Counted from the stretch's first letter, positions 1 to 10,825 are shown. The stretch is 64,000 nucleotides of DNA from Dictyobacter kobayashii (GCF_003967555.1 NZ_BIFS01000001.1:496001-560000); one strand, 5' to 3'. Program-made: numbers and translations. Notes: generated by a model from the sequence alone, not told the origin.

Positions 1-340
1 ATGCCTGGCGAATCTGCCCATTGCCCCGACTCAACTCATATGCCTGCTGATAACAGTCCAAAGCCGTATCGTAATCGGACATCTGCTCGCTCACAAGAGC
101 ACGACTACAATAGGCAACCACATTTTCAGGATCGTTGGTCAATACCCAATCAAAAGCCTGCTGCGCATCTTCCAGCTTGCCTTGAGCCAGATATACCTCA
201 CCAAGAAGACGCTGCGCCTCAAGCGATTCCGGAAAAAAGGCCAGAACGTACTGACAACTGGCAAGAGCTTCATCGACGCGTTTCGAACTAATCGCGTCCT
301 CAATCTCTTGCAAATAATCACGAAGCGTTATTTGTGCCAT
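1..340 (-). CDS. TPR-repeat protein (3' end outside window)
   Basis: The reading frame opens at the ATG at 338-340 on the minus strand, behind a GGAG motif, and runs off the left edge after about 113 codons. The product begins MAQITLRDYLQEIEDA and shows tetratricopeptide-type helical pairs (e.g. LLGEVYLAQGKLEDAQQAF, then a unit around YDTALDCYQQAYEL). TPR units are protein-protein scaffolds; no catalytic domain is visible in this part. It lies 23 bp downstream of the M16 peptidase gene on the same strand, so the two probably form an operon. A specific partner cannot be named. Confidence 0.75.
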   Translation of the reverse strand, partial: MAQITLRDYLQEIEDAISSKRVDEALASCQYVLAFFPESLEAQRLLGEVYLAQGKLEDAQQAFDWVLTNDPENVVAYCSRALVSEQMSDYDTALDCYQQAYELSRGNGQIRQA

Positions 341-363
341 AAAACTTGGTCTCCTCTTCCCGC

Positions 364-1656
364 CTATGCACCTGCGAGCAATTTTTCGAAATAGTTAGCT
401 CGGTGGAGCGGCTCTGGCCCGATAATTGCCAGACGACGCCACTCAGGAGCAAAGCAGTTCCGCGCTACACGCTGTATATCCTCAACAGTGACAGCATCCA
501 CCTTTGCAATTACCTCGTCCACGTTCCACACGCGGTTATAGAGGCATTCCTGACTTCCCAACCAGGAAGCCATTTGCTGAGTTCCTTCTAAACCGAGTAG
601 AATGCCACCTCGAACATATGCTTTGATCCGCTGCAACTCATCTAATGGCACAGGCTCCTGGCACAATTTGGTAAGTTCGGCAATAATAGCACGAATGGCC
701 GGAGCCGCCCGTGATGGGTCAACGCCCGCACTTACCACCAGGCTCCCGGTTTCATAGTAACTATTGACATAACTTCCAATATCATAGGCCAGGCCCTGAT
801 CTTCCCGAATGGATTGGAAAAGGCGAGAGCTCATGCCATCACCAAGGATACCATTAATAAGCAACATAGGATAATAGTCCGAGGAAGCATACGCAGTTCC
901 AAGTGTCGCCAAACAAATATTTGTCTGCTCTGTATCTTTTTGAATCATACGTACGGAAGGAACACCACGGGGAGGAAAACTCTCGCTCCAGAGAGGATGG
1001 TCTGCGGGTTCCCAGTCGCTAAACAACTGTTTTACCTGCTCAATAACCTGCTCATGGTCTATATTGCCCGCAACACTGAGCACCAGGGAATTCGGTCGAT
1101 AATAAGTGCTCAAATAATCCAGCATCTGCTGGCGCTGTATGCGCGAAACAACCTCCACCGAGCCAGCGTCATCACGTCCTAGCGGGAGGCCTGGCCACAT
1201 TGCCTCGTCAACTAAAAGGTTGACCCACTCCTGTGGATCATCCTGGGTAGAGCTCAGTTCCTCAATAATAACGCCACGCTCTTTCTCTACTTCCATAGGA
1301 TCAAAAAGCGGGCGTCGAATCATATCAGCCATGGCCTGTAGCACCACCGATACATATTCACCGGGTACACGGGCCGTATAGTTTGTAAGCTCTTTGCCTG
1401 TGCTCCCATTGAAATTACCCCCCACCCCTTCGATCGCATCCGAAATGGCCTTTGCGCTTGGATACTGTTGAGAACCCTTGAAAAGCATATGCTCAATAAA
1501 ATGGGAAACACCAGAAATAGCATCTGGCTCATAGCGAGAACCTACATTAAAAAAGAAAGCGATACTCGCAGAGCGCATACCAGGCATATGAGTGGTAAGT
1601 AGGCGTAGTCCGTTATTTAGTGTTGTTCGCACGTAATTCATTCGATAATTGGGCAC
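364..1656 (-). CDS. M16 family zinc metallopeptidase (processing-peptidase/PqqL-like)
   Basis: A 430-residue protein with the inverted zinc motif HxxEH (HFIEH at about residues 51-55) and the downstream glutamate region of the M16 N-terminal domain (EVEKERGVIIEEL, about 123-135). It also has the inactive-like C-terminal M16 domain with the R/Y signature (GLAYDIGSYVNSYYETG). This is the usual length for a single-chain bacterial M16 peptidase of the mitochondrial processing-peptidase type. These enzymes cleave peptides in a closed clamshell chamber. The start is taken as GTG at 1654-1656 with TGAGG just upstream; an ATG five codons in is possible. Stop TAG at 364-366. The TPR gene follows 23 bp downstream. 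Confidence 0.9.
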   Translation of the reverse strand: MPNYRMNYVRTTLNNGLRLLTTHMPGMRSASIAFFFNVGSRYEPDAISGVSHFIEHMLFKGSQQYPSAKAISDAIEGVGGNFNGSTGKELTNYTARVPGEYVSVVLQAMADMIRRPLFDPMEVEKERGVIIEELSSTQDDPQEWVNLLVDEAMWPGLPLGRDDAGSVEVVSRIQRQQMLDYLSTYYRPNSLVLSVAGNIDHEQVIEQVKQLFSDWEPADHPLWSESFPPRGVPSVRMIQKDTEQTNICLATLGTAYASSDYYPMLLINGILGDGMSSRLFQSIREDQGLAYDIGSYVNSYYETGSLVVSAGVDPSRAAPAIRAIIAELTKLCQEPVPLDELQRIKAYVRGGILLGLEGTQQMASWLGSQECLYNRVWNVDEVIAKVDAVTVEDIQRVARNCFAPEWRRLAIIGPEPLHRANYFEKLLAGA

Positions 1657-1908
1657 AGAGCCTCATTCATACGTGGAAAGAGTGCCCCGATCTCCTTATA
1701 GTACCTGATCAAAAAAATACTGATACAAATTCCGACAGTTTAGCTGTTCTTCAATTTCCTGCACACAAATTTAGTTTACTCGCAGGTATTATAGACGGTT
1801 TAGCAGGCTGCCGCAACAGAAAACAGACGGAATAGGAAGAAAAGCCGGAAGTTTCAGTATCGAATCAACCAGCACAAATGAGCACGTCAGAAGCGGTGCG
1901 AACAGTGT

Positions 1909-1941
1909 GGATGGAGTGACAATAAACAGTTCACTCCATCC
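1909..1941 (-). terminator. Hairpin downstream of the zinc-ribbon gene
   Basis: An 11-bp perfect inverted repeat (1909-1919 with 1931-1941) with an 11-nt loop sits 12 bp beyond the stop of the leftward zinc-ribbon gene. No clear T-tract follows, so it may be a weak terminator or an mRNA-stabilising hairpin. The rest of 1657-1908 shows no convincing gene. Confidence 0.5.
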
Positions 1942-1952
1942 CAGAGGGGAGA

Positions 1953-2836
1953 TTAAATCAGGCCGATATCATCAGCCAGTCTGCCCAGGCCGCCCAACAT
2001 TCCATCATCCTCATCACGGCGATGATGGTGATGATGACCACCAAAGCCAATATTGTCTTCAATTTGATTTTCGACACCATGCATCAACATCTCGCCGCCC
2101 AGCACTGCCGCGGCACCACCCAATGCTCCCATGGCAAATTTGCCGCCATTCCCCTGCAAGAAACCACCGATACCTGCTTGCTGACCCTGCATAGGAATAT
2201 TCGTAGGCGTCGGCACAATACCTGCCAGGCTAGTACGGCAATTGACACAGTTTGTTGAACCAATTGGGGCCATCGCCATACAGGTCGGACAGCGCAATCC
2301 CATAGGTGTCTGCCCACCATCGGCTGTGCCTGATAGCCAGCCTGCCCATAGGGTTGCCCATATGGCTGGGGCTGCTGTTGATATGGCTGTTGTTGTGGAT
2401 AGGGCTGCTGTTGATATGTAGGAGCAGGAGCATATTGGCCAGACTGGCTACCCAGTGGTGCACCACAACCACCACAAAAACTCATATCAGCCGCGTTCAA
2501 TCGACCACACTGCCTGCATTGCAGACCGGCAGCCTGGGACACCTGAGCTGGCGCATTCATATTATGTCCGCATTGTGTGCAAAACGCACTTCCCAGTGCT
2601 ACTTGCGTATGGCATGCTGGACAGGGCCGCGTTGTCGGTGGGGGTGGAGTCACCGGGGCCGCAGCAGCCTTTAACGAGGTACCACAATGCATGCAAAACG
2701 ACGCATCTGAACGCACCTCACTCTGACATTGGGGACAATGCCGGGCAACAGCTGTTGCTGGCTGCACAGCATTCCCACACTCGGGACAAAATTTCTTACC
2801 GGTTACTGTTGTTCCACAGAATGCACACGTCGTCAT
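1953..2836 (-). CDS. Multi zinc-ribbon protein with Q/P-rich linker (one-base frameshift)
   Basis: The N-terminal part carries successive CxxC...CxxC zinc ribbons (CAFCG/CPECG, CPQCQ/CMHCG, CPACH/CTQCG, CRQCG/CGGCG), followed by a low-complexity Q/P/Y-rich linker. The frame breaks at about 2313-2315; one extra G in the GGG run restores a continuous frame into a fifth ribbon (CPTC...CVNC). After this come a glycine-rich hydrophobic stretch (GGFLQGNGGKFAMGALGGAA) and a His/Asp-rich tail (HHHHHRRDEDD). Repeated zinc ribbons of this kind are common in Chloroflexota and actinobacterial proteins of unknown function, often linked to membrane or protein binding. The start is chosen as the ATG at 2836 behind AGGCGCGGA; an upstream ATG at 2866 is possible. 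Confidence 0.7.
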
Positions 2837-2948
2837 TCCGCGCCTGCCTTTCGCAACATGAAACATTAATATCTGCTACATATATATGTAAACGCAGTGT
2901 AACATAGTTTCTTCAATTCGTCGAGCCACACATGATAATTCTGGACAA

Positions 2949-2995
2949 CAACACTCCGCCCCCTGCGCCGGCGGCGAGAGAAGGGCGGAGTGTTG
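2949..2995 (-). terminator. Strong hairpin terminator-like element
   Basis: A 13-bp perfect GC-rich stem (2949-2961 with 2983-2995) lies 15 bp beyond the stop of the leftward E1 dehydrogenase gene and upstream of the zinc-ribbon gene. It fits transcription termination after the E1 gene. Confidence 0.65.
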
Positions 2996-3010
2996 GGACC
3001 TCTGCTGAAA

Positions 3011-5106
3011 CTATTCAGCTAACAGCTCATTGATTTTTGCCTCAATTGTATTGGCAGCAGGATAGAAGTTCTGCTCTTCAATTCCGCTATAAGGCGAGGG
3101 TGGAGCGGGCACAGCTGATAAGAAGGCCGGCGTGCCATCCAGATCATAGAAGCAGTTCTGGACTATCCAGGAATGGAGATGACGACCAAAACTGGTCAGG
3201 TCGATCTCTTCTGTCACTACCATCACACGATTGGCCTCTTTGACGGCGGCCGCAACGGCAACCTCATCAAAAGGTGCCAGGGTTCGCAGGTCTACGACCT
3301 CAATACTGACCCCTTCGCGCCTGACGATATTAACCGCAGCCGTACAAGCCTCCAGTACCATCGTGCCCCAGGCGATAATCGCGATGCTCAAAGGCCCTTT
3401 ACCAAAGCGCAAACGCCTGGCTTTACCAATTGGGAGTGTGTAGTAGCCCTCGGGCACATTCCAGTATTCAGCCATCTCAGGAATAATCTTGCCTTCTGCA
3501 TCCTTTGGTGGTTCTGAGCGATAGAGGCGTCCTCGCTCCAGGAAAACTACCGGGGACTGCGCGCGGGCCGCTTCCAACAGGAGACCCTTGGCATCAAATG
3601 GTGAGGCTGGACAGACAGTAATCATACCCGGAATATTGGTAAACCATTGTTCACCCGTATTGGAGTGTCCATAGGCACCGCCACCCGCGGTACTACTAGA
3701 GATGGGGCCACCACCACCACTACCAGATTTGGTACGGATCAGCAACGGAGAATTCCAATTACCGTTGGTCTGATAGGGGATACGTGCAGCCAGGCGAATG
3801 GTCTGGGTTGCCGACTGATGATAGTCCACAAATTGGATCTCGGCACAGCGGGCTTTGCCATCGCGCAGACCAGCACCGGAGGCGATACCGACAATCATCT
3901 GCTCATTGAGCGGACTACTAATTGCCCGGCCAGGAAATTGTTTGACCAGGGAAGCGGTTGCGCCAAAGACGCCCCCCTTGGGGCTCCCTACATCCTGTCC
4001 GTAAACAAAGAAGCCGGGATCGCGCTGCGCTAGTTCAACCAGGGCCTCATTAATCGCCCCCAGCATCGTCAGCGTGCGCCGGTTTCCACGAGGGGCATTC
4101 TCACGCCACTCAGGAATATTTATTACGTGATCAAGCACCCGATCAGGGGTTGGCTCTGGCTCTTTCAGCACTTCTTGCTCGACGCGCTCAAGATGAGCAC
4201 GAATCTCTTTCCGTGTACGCTCGATATCCGCATCTTGTAATAACCCCTGCTCAACCAGCCAACGACCAAAATTCTTTACGGAATCTTTGGTCGCTGTAGT
4301 TTGTTCAATCTCTTCCTTTGTACGGTATGAGCGAATATCGGTGCTACTTGAATGTGCATCCAAAAGACCGAGGCGCAAATGCATAAGGGCAGGTCCCTGG
4401 CCCGAACGAATGTGCTGCACCAGGCGGCAAGCCGCTTCATAGGTCGCAATCACGTCCGTGCCATCGACCTCTTCGGCATAGACATTACCTGCATTTGCCC
4501 AATCTACCAGCGAACCAGACCATTGATTTCCACCGGGCTGAGTAATAGCCCAACCATTATCTTCAACAACCATCAAAATAGGAAGACGATGAATGCCAGC
4601 CTGTCGGAACAATACATTAAAATCATTTGTCGCAGCCCCACCGTCACCGGTGGAACATAAAATTAAAGCGTCACTTTTGTCCTGTTTAAGGGAAAAACCA
4701 ACACCACCAGCAAATGGACAGAGCCCAGCAACCTCACTTACGGTGGGAGAATCTGGTACTGCTTACTGGCATAATGCGCTGGCATATTGCGGCCGGCATT
4801 CATTGGCCCGGTTACACGCGAATAAGCCTCACGCAAAGGCCCATACACATCACCGGTCCGTTGTAACCAGGCACCTAAATCGCGATAATATAAAGCGAGC
4901 CAATCATTTTCATTCAGAGCCGCAACTACCGCAGCCATCACCTCATGCCCGGCGCAGCCTATGTAAAAAGGGAATCTCCCCTGCGTCTTGCGTGTTTTCA
5001 GTAAGTCATTGATGACTCTGGCGGTGACCATTGTGCGATAAAGTGTAACGACATCCAGCGGCCTTGCTGGAGTCTCGGCTTCTGTAGCTCGAAGGTTCGT
5101 TGTCAT
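3011..5106 (-). CDS. Single-chain 2-oxoacid dehydrogenase E1, alpha and beta fused (one-base frameshift)
   Basis: The product is about 698 residues. The N-terminal half is an E1-alpha domain (GRFPFYIGCAGHEVM; ThDP/Mg motif GDGGAATND with the matching VVEDNGW). The C-terminal half is an E1-beta domain (VYGQDVGSPKGGVFG, SPLNEQMIVGIASG, then the transketolase C-terminal domain). E1 decarboxylates a 2-oxoacid with thiamine diphosphate and acylates the lipoyl group of E2. The frame breaks at about 4750 just before the ThDP motif; one extra T restores it. Fused E1 chains are known in Chloroflexota and other phyla. No E2 gene is in the window; a lipoamide dehydrogenase-like gene lies 4 kb away. Pyruvate and branched-chain oxoacid substrates cannot be told apart here. 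Confidence 0.85.
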
Positions 5107-5428
5107 TTTTGTACTAATGCCTCCACATATTTGTCTGCGTTGACGCTGTAGGCTTCATCGATACTCCTAATATAATAAATCACACCACCATTATAATGGT
5201 TGATGGCTTTGAAAAGCAATGATCGCATCTTTTTTCTCTATTCTACAAGCAGAGAAAAAAAACAGGAAAAAGGCTTTTCCGGAGGGATGGGAAAGCACCT
5301 ACTAGACATTCTCTCTGGTTGAGCACTATAATGTGTCTAACTATTTTTTTCATCGGAACATGTCTCACCAGCGAAATACTGGTTGATGGCAGAGAAGGTC
5401 ATGGGCACCCAAAGAGATGTATCAGTAA
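5107..5428. promoter_or_regulatory. Divergent intergenic region between two E1 genes
   Basis: This 322-bp gene-free stretch separates the leftward fused E1 gene from the rightward E1-alpha gene, so it must hold both promoters. It contains a perfect 14-bp palindrome, ACCATTATAATGGT, at 5187-5200, which has a -10-like core on both strands. A 10-bp inverted repeat of pyrimidine/purine tracts lies at 5230-5239/5251-5260. These are plausible operator or leader elements; no regulator is identified. Confidence 0.45.
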
Positions 5429-6408
5429 ATGACGAGCACAGCTCCATCTTCGGCAGTTTTACGGGATCTCTACACAAAGATGCTCTTAACTCGCATCGTG
5501 GATGATTGCACCTGGAGGTTGTATGCACAAGGGTACATCGATTTTGTTACCAGCAGCCGTGGACATGAAGCAGCACAGGTAGGCAGCGCAGTCTGCATTG
5601 AGGTTGGGCAAGATTTCACATTACCCTATTATCGAGACCTCGGGGTGGTCCTGACCATTGGCATGACTCCCTACGAGGTTTTTCGGACGTGCTTGCATTT
5701 CCAACGTCAACAGCAAAAGGGTCAAAAGGGAAGTTCAGAGCCGTCTTTCCAACATTGGGGCTATCAAAAACATAATACAATTACTGGCCCCACCCCGGTC
5801 GCTACCCAGTTGCTCCATGCCGCTGGCATCGCTTTTGCCAGTAAACTTCGTAAGGCCGCGGTCGTCACGATTGCATATTGCGGCGATGATGCCACAAAGG
5901 AACCAGATTTTGCAGAAGGGATGCAGTTTGCCTCCCAACATGCACTGCCCGTGATTTTTATCTGTGAACAGGATTGTACCCAGATCTGGGGTACAGATAG
6001 CTTTGCCACCTCGCTACCCCCTCTTGCCTGCCAAAAAACGCGCTACCCGCAGGTGTCGCCTATCAAAGAATCGATGGCACAGACGTTGTCGCTGTCTACA
6101 CTGCGATGCGCCAGGCAATGCAACATGCACGCGAGGGACATGGCCCGACATTTCTGGAAATGGCGATTACCCGCTCTCAACCGGCTGTACTACTTCCTTA
6201 TGGTAGGGATCTCTCCAATGTGGTACAGTATGCGCCTCCCCAGTCCAATGCAGGAAAGCTCTTTGATCCTCTGGTGCGATGTCAGCACATTCTACAAGAG
6301 CAAGGCATATGGGATGAAGAATGGGCCGCCCAACTTTCCACACGCATGATGACCGAAGTAGAGCGCGCACTCCAAAATGCACTGCGCGACACACTCCAGT
6401 CAAAATGA
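5429..6408 (+). CDS. E1-alpha-like dehydrogenase subunit with altered ThDP motif (one-base frameshift)
   Basis: A protein of about 326 residues resembling E1-alpha of pyruvate or branched-chain 2-oxoacid dehydrogenase (TRIVDD, SRGHEAAQVG, LPYYRDLGVVLTIGM, DGTDVVAVY). The frame breaks in the A6 run at 6033-6038; one more A joins it to the C-terminal part ending ALRDTLQSK. The ThDP/Mg motif is unusual: the expected GDG reads GDD (YCGDDATKEPDF), and the partner ENN(R)Y reads EQDCT. The enzyme may therefore be diverged or inactive, or the bases may be wrong. No E1-beta gene follows; a Nudix-like gene starts 18 bp downstream. It is divergent from the complete fused E1 gene, suggesting paralogues. 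Confidence 0.8.
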
Positions 6409-6426
6409 GAAAGCCGAGCAGAGGAT

Positions 6427-7092
6427 ATGACATTTTCACGCCTGGAAAGCATTGATTTGCGACATCTTACAACCAATCAGCCTTTTTGCGCCGGGGTCAT
6501 TCTACTGCAGGAGGGTCAACTGGTGGTAAGGCTCAATGCCGACCACCTTCCGTCACCAAAGGGAAATCAGACGGCCGCATATCGGGTCAGGGGTATGGGT
6601 GGGGATCAGAGGCTGGGAGAGACTATCTGGGAGTGCGCTCTACGTGAAGCCTGGGAAAAACTTAAGGTCGAGATCCAGTTGCTGCCATCACCTTCAACCT
6701 ATTTCCATGAACTGGATACCGGTGAACAATATCTAGTTAAATCAACCGATACCACGCCTCCTTTTCTGCTTGAACGCCAGAGTAATTTATATCCTTATAC
6801 GCCTTTACGTCCCGGACTCCCTACGGGTCCTTATACTTATTACTGCTTATTTTTAGCCCGCCCATCCCAACCAATTACACAGCCCGGAACAACCGAGGCG
6901 CTGTTGCTCATTCGACCTGAACTCTGGCCCGCCTTACTGCAACAGCCTACGCTAGAGAGTCTATTGCAGCAGGGGGTCACTATTATTGAGCAACAAGAGA
7001 TTCCTCGCCAGCGTCAACTCTGGGTGCCCTCGTGGGAATCTTTGGCTCAAGCTGCAGCGCTGCTACAAAAACATTCTGACTTATTACACTGA
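6427..7092 (+). CDS. Nudix-like protein with degenerate Nudix box
   Basis: A 221-residue protein with a Nudix-like segment at about residues 56-83 (GGDQRLGETIWECALREAWEKL). The first Gly, first Glu and the RE pair fit GX5EX7REUXEEXGU, but the EExG part reads EKLK. Nudix enzymes hydrolyse nucleoside diphosphates linked to another group, and the altered metal-binding glutamate leaves activity uncertain. It starts 18 bp after the E1-alpha-like gene and is probably co-transcribed with it. A perfect hairpin follows its stop. Confidence 0.65.
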   Translation: MTFSRLESIDLRHLTTNQPFCAGVILLQEGQLVVRLNADHLPSPKGNQTAAYRVRGMGGDQRLGETIWECALREAWEKLKVEIQLLPSPSTYFHELDTGEQYLVKSTDTTPPFLLERQSNLYPYTPLRPGLPTGPYTYYCLFLARPSQPITQPGTTEALLLIRPELWPALLQQPTLESLLQQGVTIIEQQEIPRQRQLWVPSWESLAQAAALLQKHSDLLH

Positions 7093-7097
7093 TCCCT

Positions 7098-7148
7098 GGA
7101 GCACATCTCTTCATTTTTAACTACTAGCAGGTTGAAGAGATGTGCTCC
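7098..7148 (+). terminator. Hairpin after the E1/Nudix-like genes
   Basis: A 16-bp perfect inverted repeat (7098-7113 with 7133-7148, 19-nt loop) begins 5 bp after the TGA stop of the Nudix-like gene. No T-run follows, so termination efficiency is uncertain. Confidence 0.6.
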
Positions 7149-7192
7149 TCGTGCCTCAGCCAATCAACTTAACGAAAACGGCGAGTTTTTGA

Positions 7193-7243
7193 TATAATGA
7201 AACATATATATATCTCCTCGCTTCGTTATAGGCAGATATATAT
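7193..7243 (+). promoter_or_regulatory. Promoter/operator region of the beta-galactosidase gene
   Basis: A perfect TATAAT lies at 7193-7198; the -35 region is poor, which may mean activator dependence. Directly after it, an inverted repeat of alternating AT (ATATATATCT at 7206-7215 and AGATATATAT at 7234-7243) could be an operator, since it covers the expected start of transcription. The gene begins at 7336. Confidence 0.4.
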
Positions 7244-7335
7244 CCATGTAATATACACCAATTATATAAAGTTGCCTGCTTCAGATAAGCATAAAGATAG
7301 TGGTGTCAATCATTTTTACGAGGAAGTATTGAGTT

Positions 7336-9353
7336 ATGCAACATCCTTTACCGGGTCAAATTTTGTATGGCGGTGATTATAATCCAGAACAGTGGTCAGA
7401 GGACGTTTGGCTGGAAGATATGCGCTTGATGAAGCTGGCCAACGTCAATATGGTCTCGATAAATATTTTCTCCTGGACCTTGCTTGAGCCGAAGCCAGGC
7501 CACTATCATTTTGAGCAATTAGATCGCATTATGGATCTCTTGCATGAGCATGGTATTGCGGCGGACCTGGCGACCGCGACAGCTTCTCCCCCAACCTGGA
7601 TGAGTCGTCTCTATCCATCGATGCTGCCGGTGACCCGCGAAGGGGTACGCATGACTCATGGATCGCGCCAGCACTATTGTCCCAATAGCCCCGATTTCAG
7701 GCGCAAGAGTTCCGAACTGGTACAATGCCTGGCTGAGCGCTATGCTAAACATCCCGCTTTAAAAATGTGGCACCTCAACAATGAATATGGCTGCCATACT
7801 GGACAGTGCTATTGCGATAACTGTGCCGAGGCCTTCCGCGTCTGGCTACAGGATCGCTATGAGTCACTGGAAGCGGTCAATGAAGCCTGGGGAACCAATT
7901 TCTGGAGCCAGCGCTACTATGAGTGGGCAGACATCTTGCCACCACGTCTCAGCCCGGCCCAGAATAATCCAGGCCAAACCCTCGACTACTGGCGCTTTAT
8001 GAATGATTCATTGCTCGGCTGCTACCGCATTGAGGAAGATATTCTGCGCGCGGTCACACCAGATGTCCCCCTGACGACTAATTTGATGGTAGCCTTTAAG
8101 CCGGTGGATGTCTATGACTGGGCCAAACACATGGATATCGTCTCTTTTGATATGTACCCGGCGCCAGGCACCGAACCAGCATGGAATGCGCTGCACCACG
8201 ATCTGATGCGCTCCGCCAAATCCGGTCATCCACACCTGGTGATGGAGCAGAGTCCGAGCCAGGTCAACTGGCAGCCCCGGAATCCACATAAACGTCCCGG
8301 CCAGATGCGCCTGCACTCACTACAAGGTGTCGCGCACGGAGCGGATGGTATCCTGTTCTTCCAGTGGCGACAATCCAAAGCAGGCGCGGAAAAGTTCCAT
8401 AGTGCCGTGGTTACCCATGAGAGTAACGAGCACAATCGTATCTTCCAGCAGGCTGCTCAGGTGGGGGCCGAGCTGGCAAAACTCTCATCCACGGTAGCCG
8501 GGGCCAGCACACAATCCGAGGTAGCCATCCTGCTGGATTGGGATAACTGGTGGGCAGTCGAATATCTACCAGGGCCCAGCGATCGACTGAACTATATGGA
8601 GATCGTAGGCCGCTATTACCATGCCTTCCACCAGCAGAATATCGGCATCGATATCGTCAAACCGGAGAGCGACCTGAGCAAATATAAAGTGGTGGTGGCA
8701 CCATTGCTATATATGCTGCGCCCGGGCGTCAGCGAAAACCTGGAACATTTTGTCTCTCAGGGAGGCACACTGCTGACCTCCTTCTTTAGCGGCATCGTTG
8801 ACGAAAAGGATCATGTATTCCTGGGTGGCTATCCTGGTGGACTACGCAAACTGCTGGGCATCCACGTCGAAGAGTTTGATCCTCTGACACCTGCCATGAC
8901 CAATAAACTGGTCGTCAAAGAAGGCAACCTGAGCGGCACCTATCCCAGCGAAGTGTGGGGGAGCTGGTGCACCTGGAAGGAGCTCAAGCCCTGGGCACCT
9001 TTGGCGAGGATTACTACGCTAACCAGGCCGCGCTCACCGTCAACAAGTTTGGCACTGGCTACGCTTACTACCTGGCCACCCAGAGCAGCCAGGATTTTCT
9101 CAACAAATTGGCCACTGAGATCTGCCGGCAAACAAATGTCCAGCCATTGTTGCCTATCGATAGCAATATCGAGGTTACCCGTCGGATTACCTCCAATGGG
9201 GAGAGTGTCTACTTCTTGTTGAACCACCAGCAACAGGCCCGCCAGGTCACACTTCCTAAAGGCTCAACGTACACCTCACTGCTGGATGGCGCTACGGTCA
9301 AAGATCAGCTGACCATTCCGGCCATGGATGCGGTTGTCCTGCAGGCACAATAA
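7336..9353 (+). CDS. GH42 beta-galactosidase (one-base frameshift)
   Basis: The product is about 672 residues. The N-terminal GH42 TIM barrel opens with ILYGGDYNPEQW. The acid/base Glu is in WHLNNEYG (about residue 150) and the nucleophile Glu in HLVMEQSPSQVNW (about 310). A Cys cluster (CHTGQCYCDNC) matches the zinc site of GH42 enzymes. Then come the trimerisation domain and a small beta domain. The frame breaks in a G5 run at 8957-8961; one extra G continues it to the stop at 9353. GH42 enzymes hydrolyse beta-galactosides, often from plant galactans. No signal peptide is visible, so it should be cytoplasmic. RBS AGGAAG lies upstream of the ATG. Confidence 0.92.
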
Positions 9354-9369
9354 GCCATTCGTAAACTAT

Positions 9370-9417
9370 AAGAAAGGAGCCAGGTAGTGGGGCGCCCCAC
9401 TACCTGGCTCCTTTCTT
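9370..9417. terminator. Bidirectional terminator, 24-bp perfect palindrome
   Basis: A perfect 48-base palindrome (arms 9370-9393 and 9394-9417) lies between the convergent beta-galactosidase and flavoprotein genes. Its arms begin with AAGAAAGG and end with CCTTTCTT, giving A/T-flanked GC stems in both directions. Confidence 0.85.
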
Positions 9418-9427
9418 GCTATTAACT

Positions 9428-10825
9428 TTAAGATTCAAAGGAACTAAAAAGATTATTAAGGGACTCGGCGAGAGTGGGATGGGCAAAGACACCATCACGC
9501 AGCACGGTGTAGGGAAGCTTGCCAAGCATAGCGATCTCGAGCATCGACATGATTTCGCCGCCCTCTAAGCCCAGGATACAGGCTCCAATGATCTGGTCGT
9601 TATCGGCATCGACAATAGCCTTCATGACACCACGCGACTCATCGACTTCCAGGGCACGGGCGACATAGCTCATGGGCATTTTAGCAATTTTGATATGCCG
9701 TCCCTGCTGGCGAGCCTCGGTTTCGGTAATACCAACCCGGCCCAGTTGGGGATCAATAAAGACTGTATAGAGCAGGAGTCGGTTAGCGATGCTGGCATTG
9801 CCGTGTTCAATCAGGTTGGTGCGCAAGATGCGGAAATCATCGTAGGATATGTGGGTGAAAGCAGGCCCACCTTTAACATCGCCCAGGGCATAGATACCAG
9901 GAACACTGGTTTCAAGCCGATCATTCACCTGGATATAGCCTCTTTGATCGGTTTTAATAGCGGCAGCTTCCAGATGGAGTGCATCAGAATTGGGAATACG
10001 GCCAGCAGCGGCCAGCAGGTGCGAGCCAGTAAGGGTACGCTCGCCTTCAGAAGTGCGTACCGTCAATTGGATCTGTCCATCCGCGGTCTTTGCCGCTTTG
10101 AGCGCCGAGGTTTCTAACAGAACCTCAATACCATCCTCACGCAGAATCTTAGTGACTTCTTGCGCAATATCAGTATCCTCGCGCGTCAATAATTGTTTAC
10201 CCCGCTGGATAATAGTCACCCGGCTCCCAAAGCGCCGAAACATCTGGCCAAACTCCAATCCAACATAGCCACCACCCAGGACCAGCAAATGCTGCGGAAC
10301 CTGGTCCAGTTCCATGATGGTCGTTGAGTTCAGGTAAGGAACCTGCTCCACGCCCTCAATACGAGGCGGTGCTGGACGCTCGCCAACGTTGAGACAGATT
10401 GTTTCGGCGCTCAACTGGCGTACCTCACCGGTGCGCAAACGGACCTCAATGACCTTAGGAGCCACAAAATAGGCCTCACCCATCAACAGGTCTACATTCT
10501 CTGAATGCTCCAGGCGACTCTGACTGCCACCGCGAAAGCTCTCAACGATATCACGCTTACGCTTGCGCACAACCGTCATATCCACAGTAACGGGTCCGCC
10601 AGTCTCAACGCCATAATCAGCGGCCCGCCTGGTTAAATAAGCGACACGAGCACTGGCCACCATAGTTTTTGTGGGAGTACACCCTTCATTAATACAGGTT
10701 CCACCTACATGCTCACGCTCGATGATTGCTGTCTTCTTCCCAGCCTGCCCAAATGCCGTCGCCAGGGGTCCCCAGCCTGGCCAGATCCAATAATAATTAC
10801 ATCATATGCTGTTACAGTTGGCATT
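9428..10825 (-). CDS. Dihydrolipoamide dehydrogenase/mercuric reductase-family flavoprotein (one-base frameshift)
   Basis: A class I pyridine nucleotide-disulfide oxidoreductase of about 465 residues. The FAD-binding start (VIIIGSGQAG) precedes the redox-active disulfide in GGTCINEGCTPTKTM. The NAD(P) site is LLVLGGGYVGLEFG, the second FAD motif is GIYALGDV, and the C-terminal catalytic His-Glu pair is in FAHPTLAE. The frame breaks at about 10765-10768 (C4 on the coding strand); one extra C joins the ATG at 10825 to the main frame. The CINEGCTPTK signature is nearer to mercuric-reductase-like flavoproteins than to classic E3. It could still serve the E1 enzymes upstream; this is not shown. 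Confidence 0.85.
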
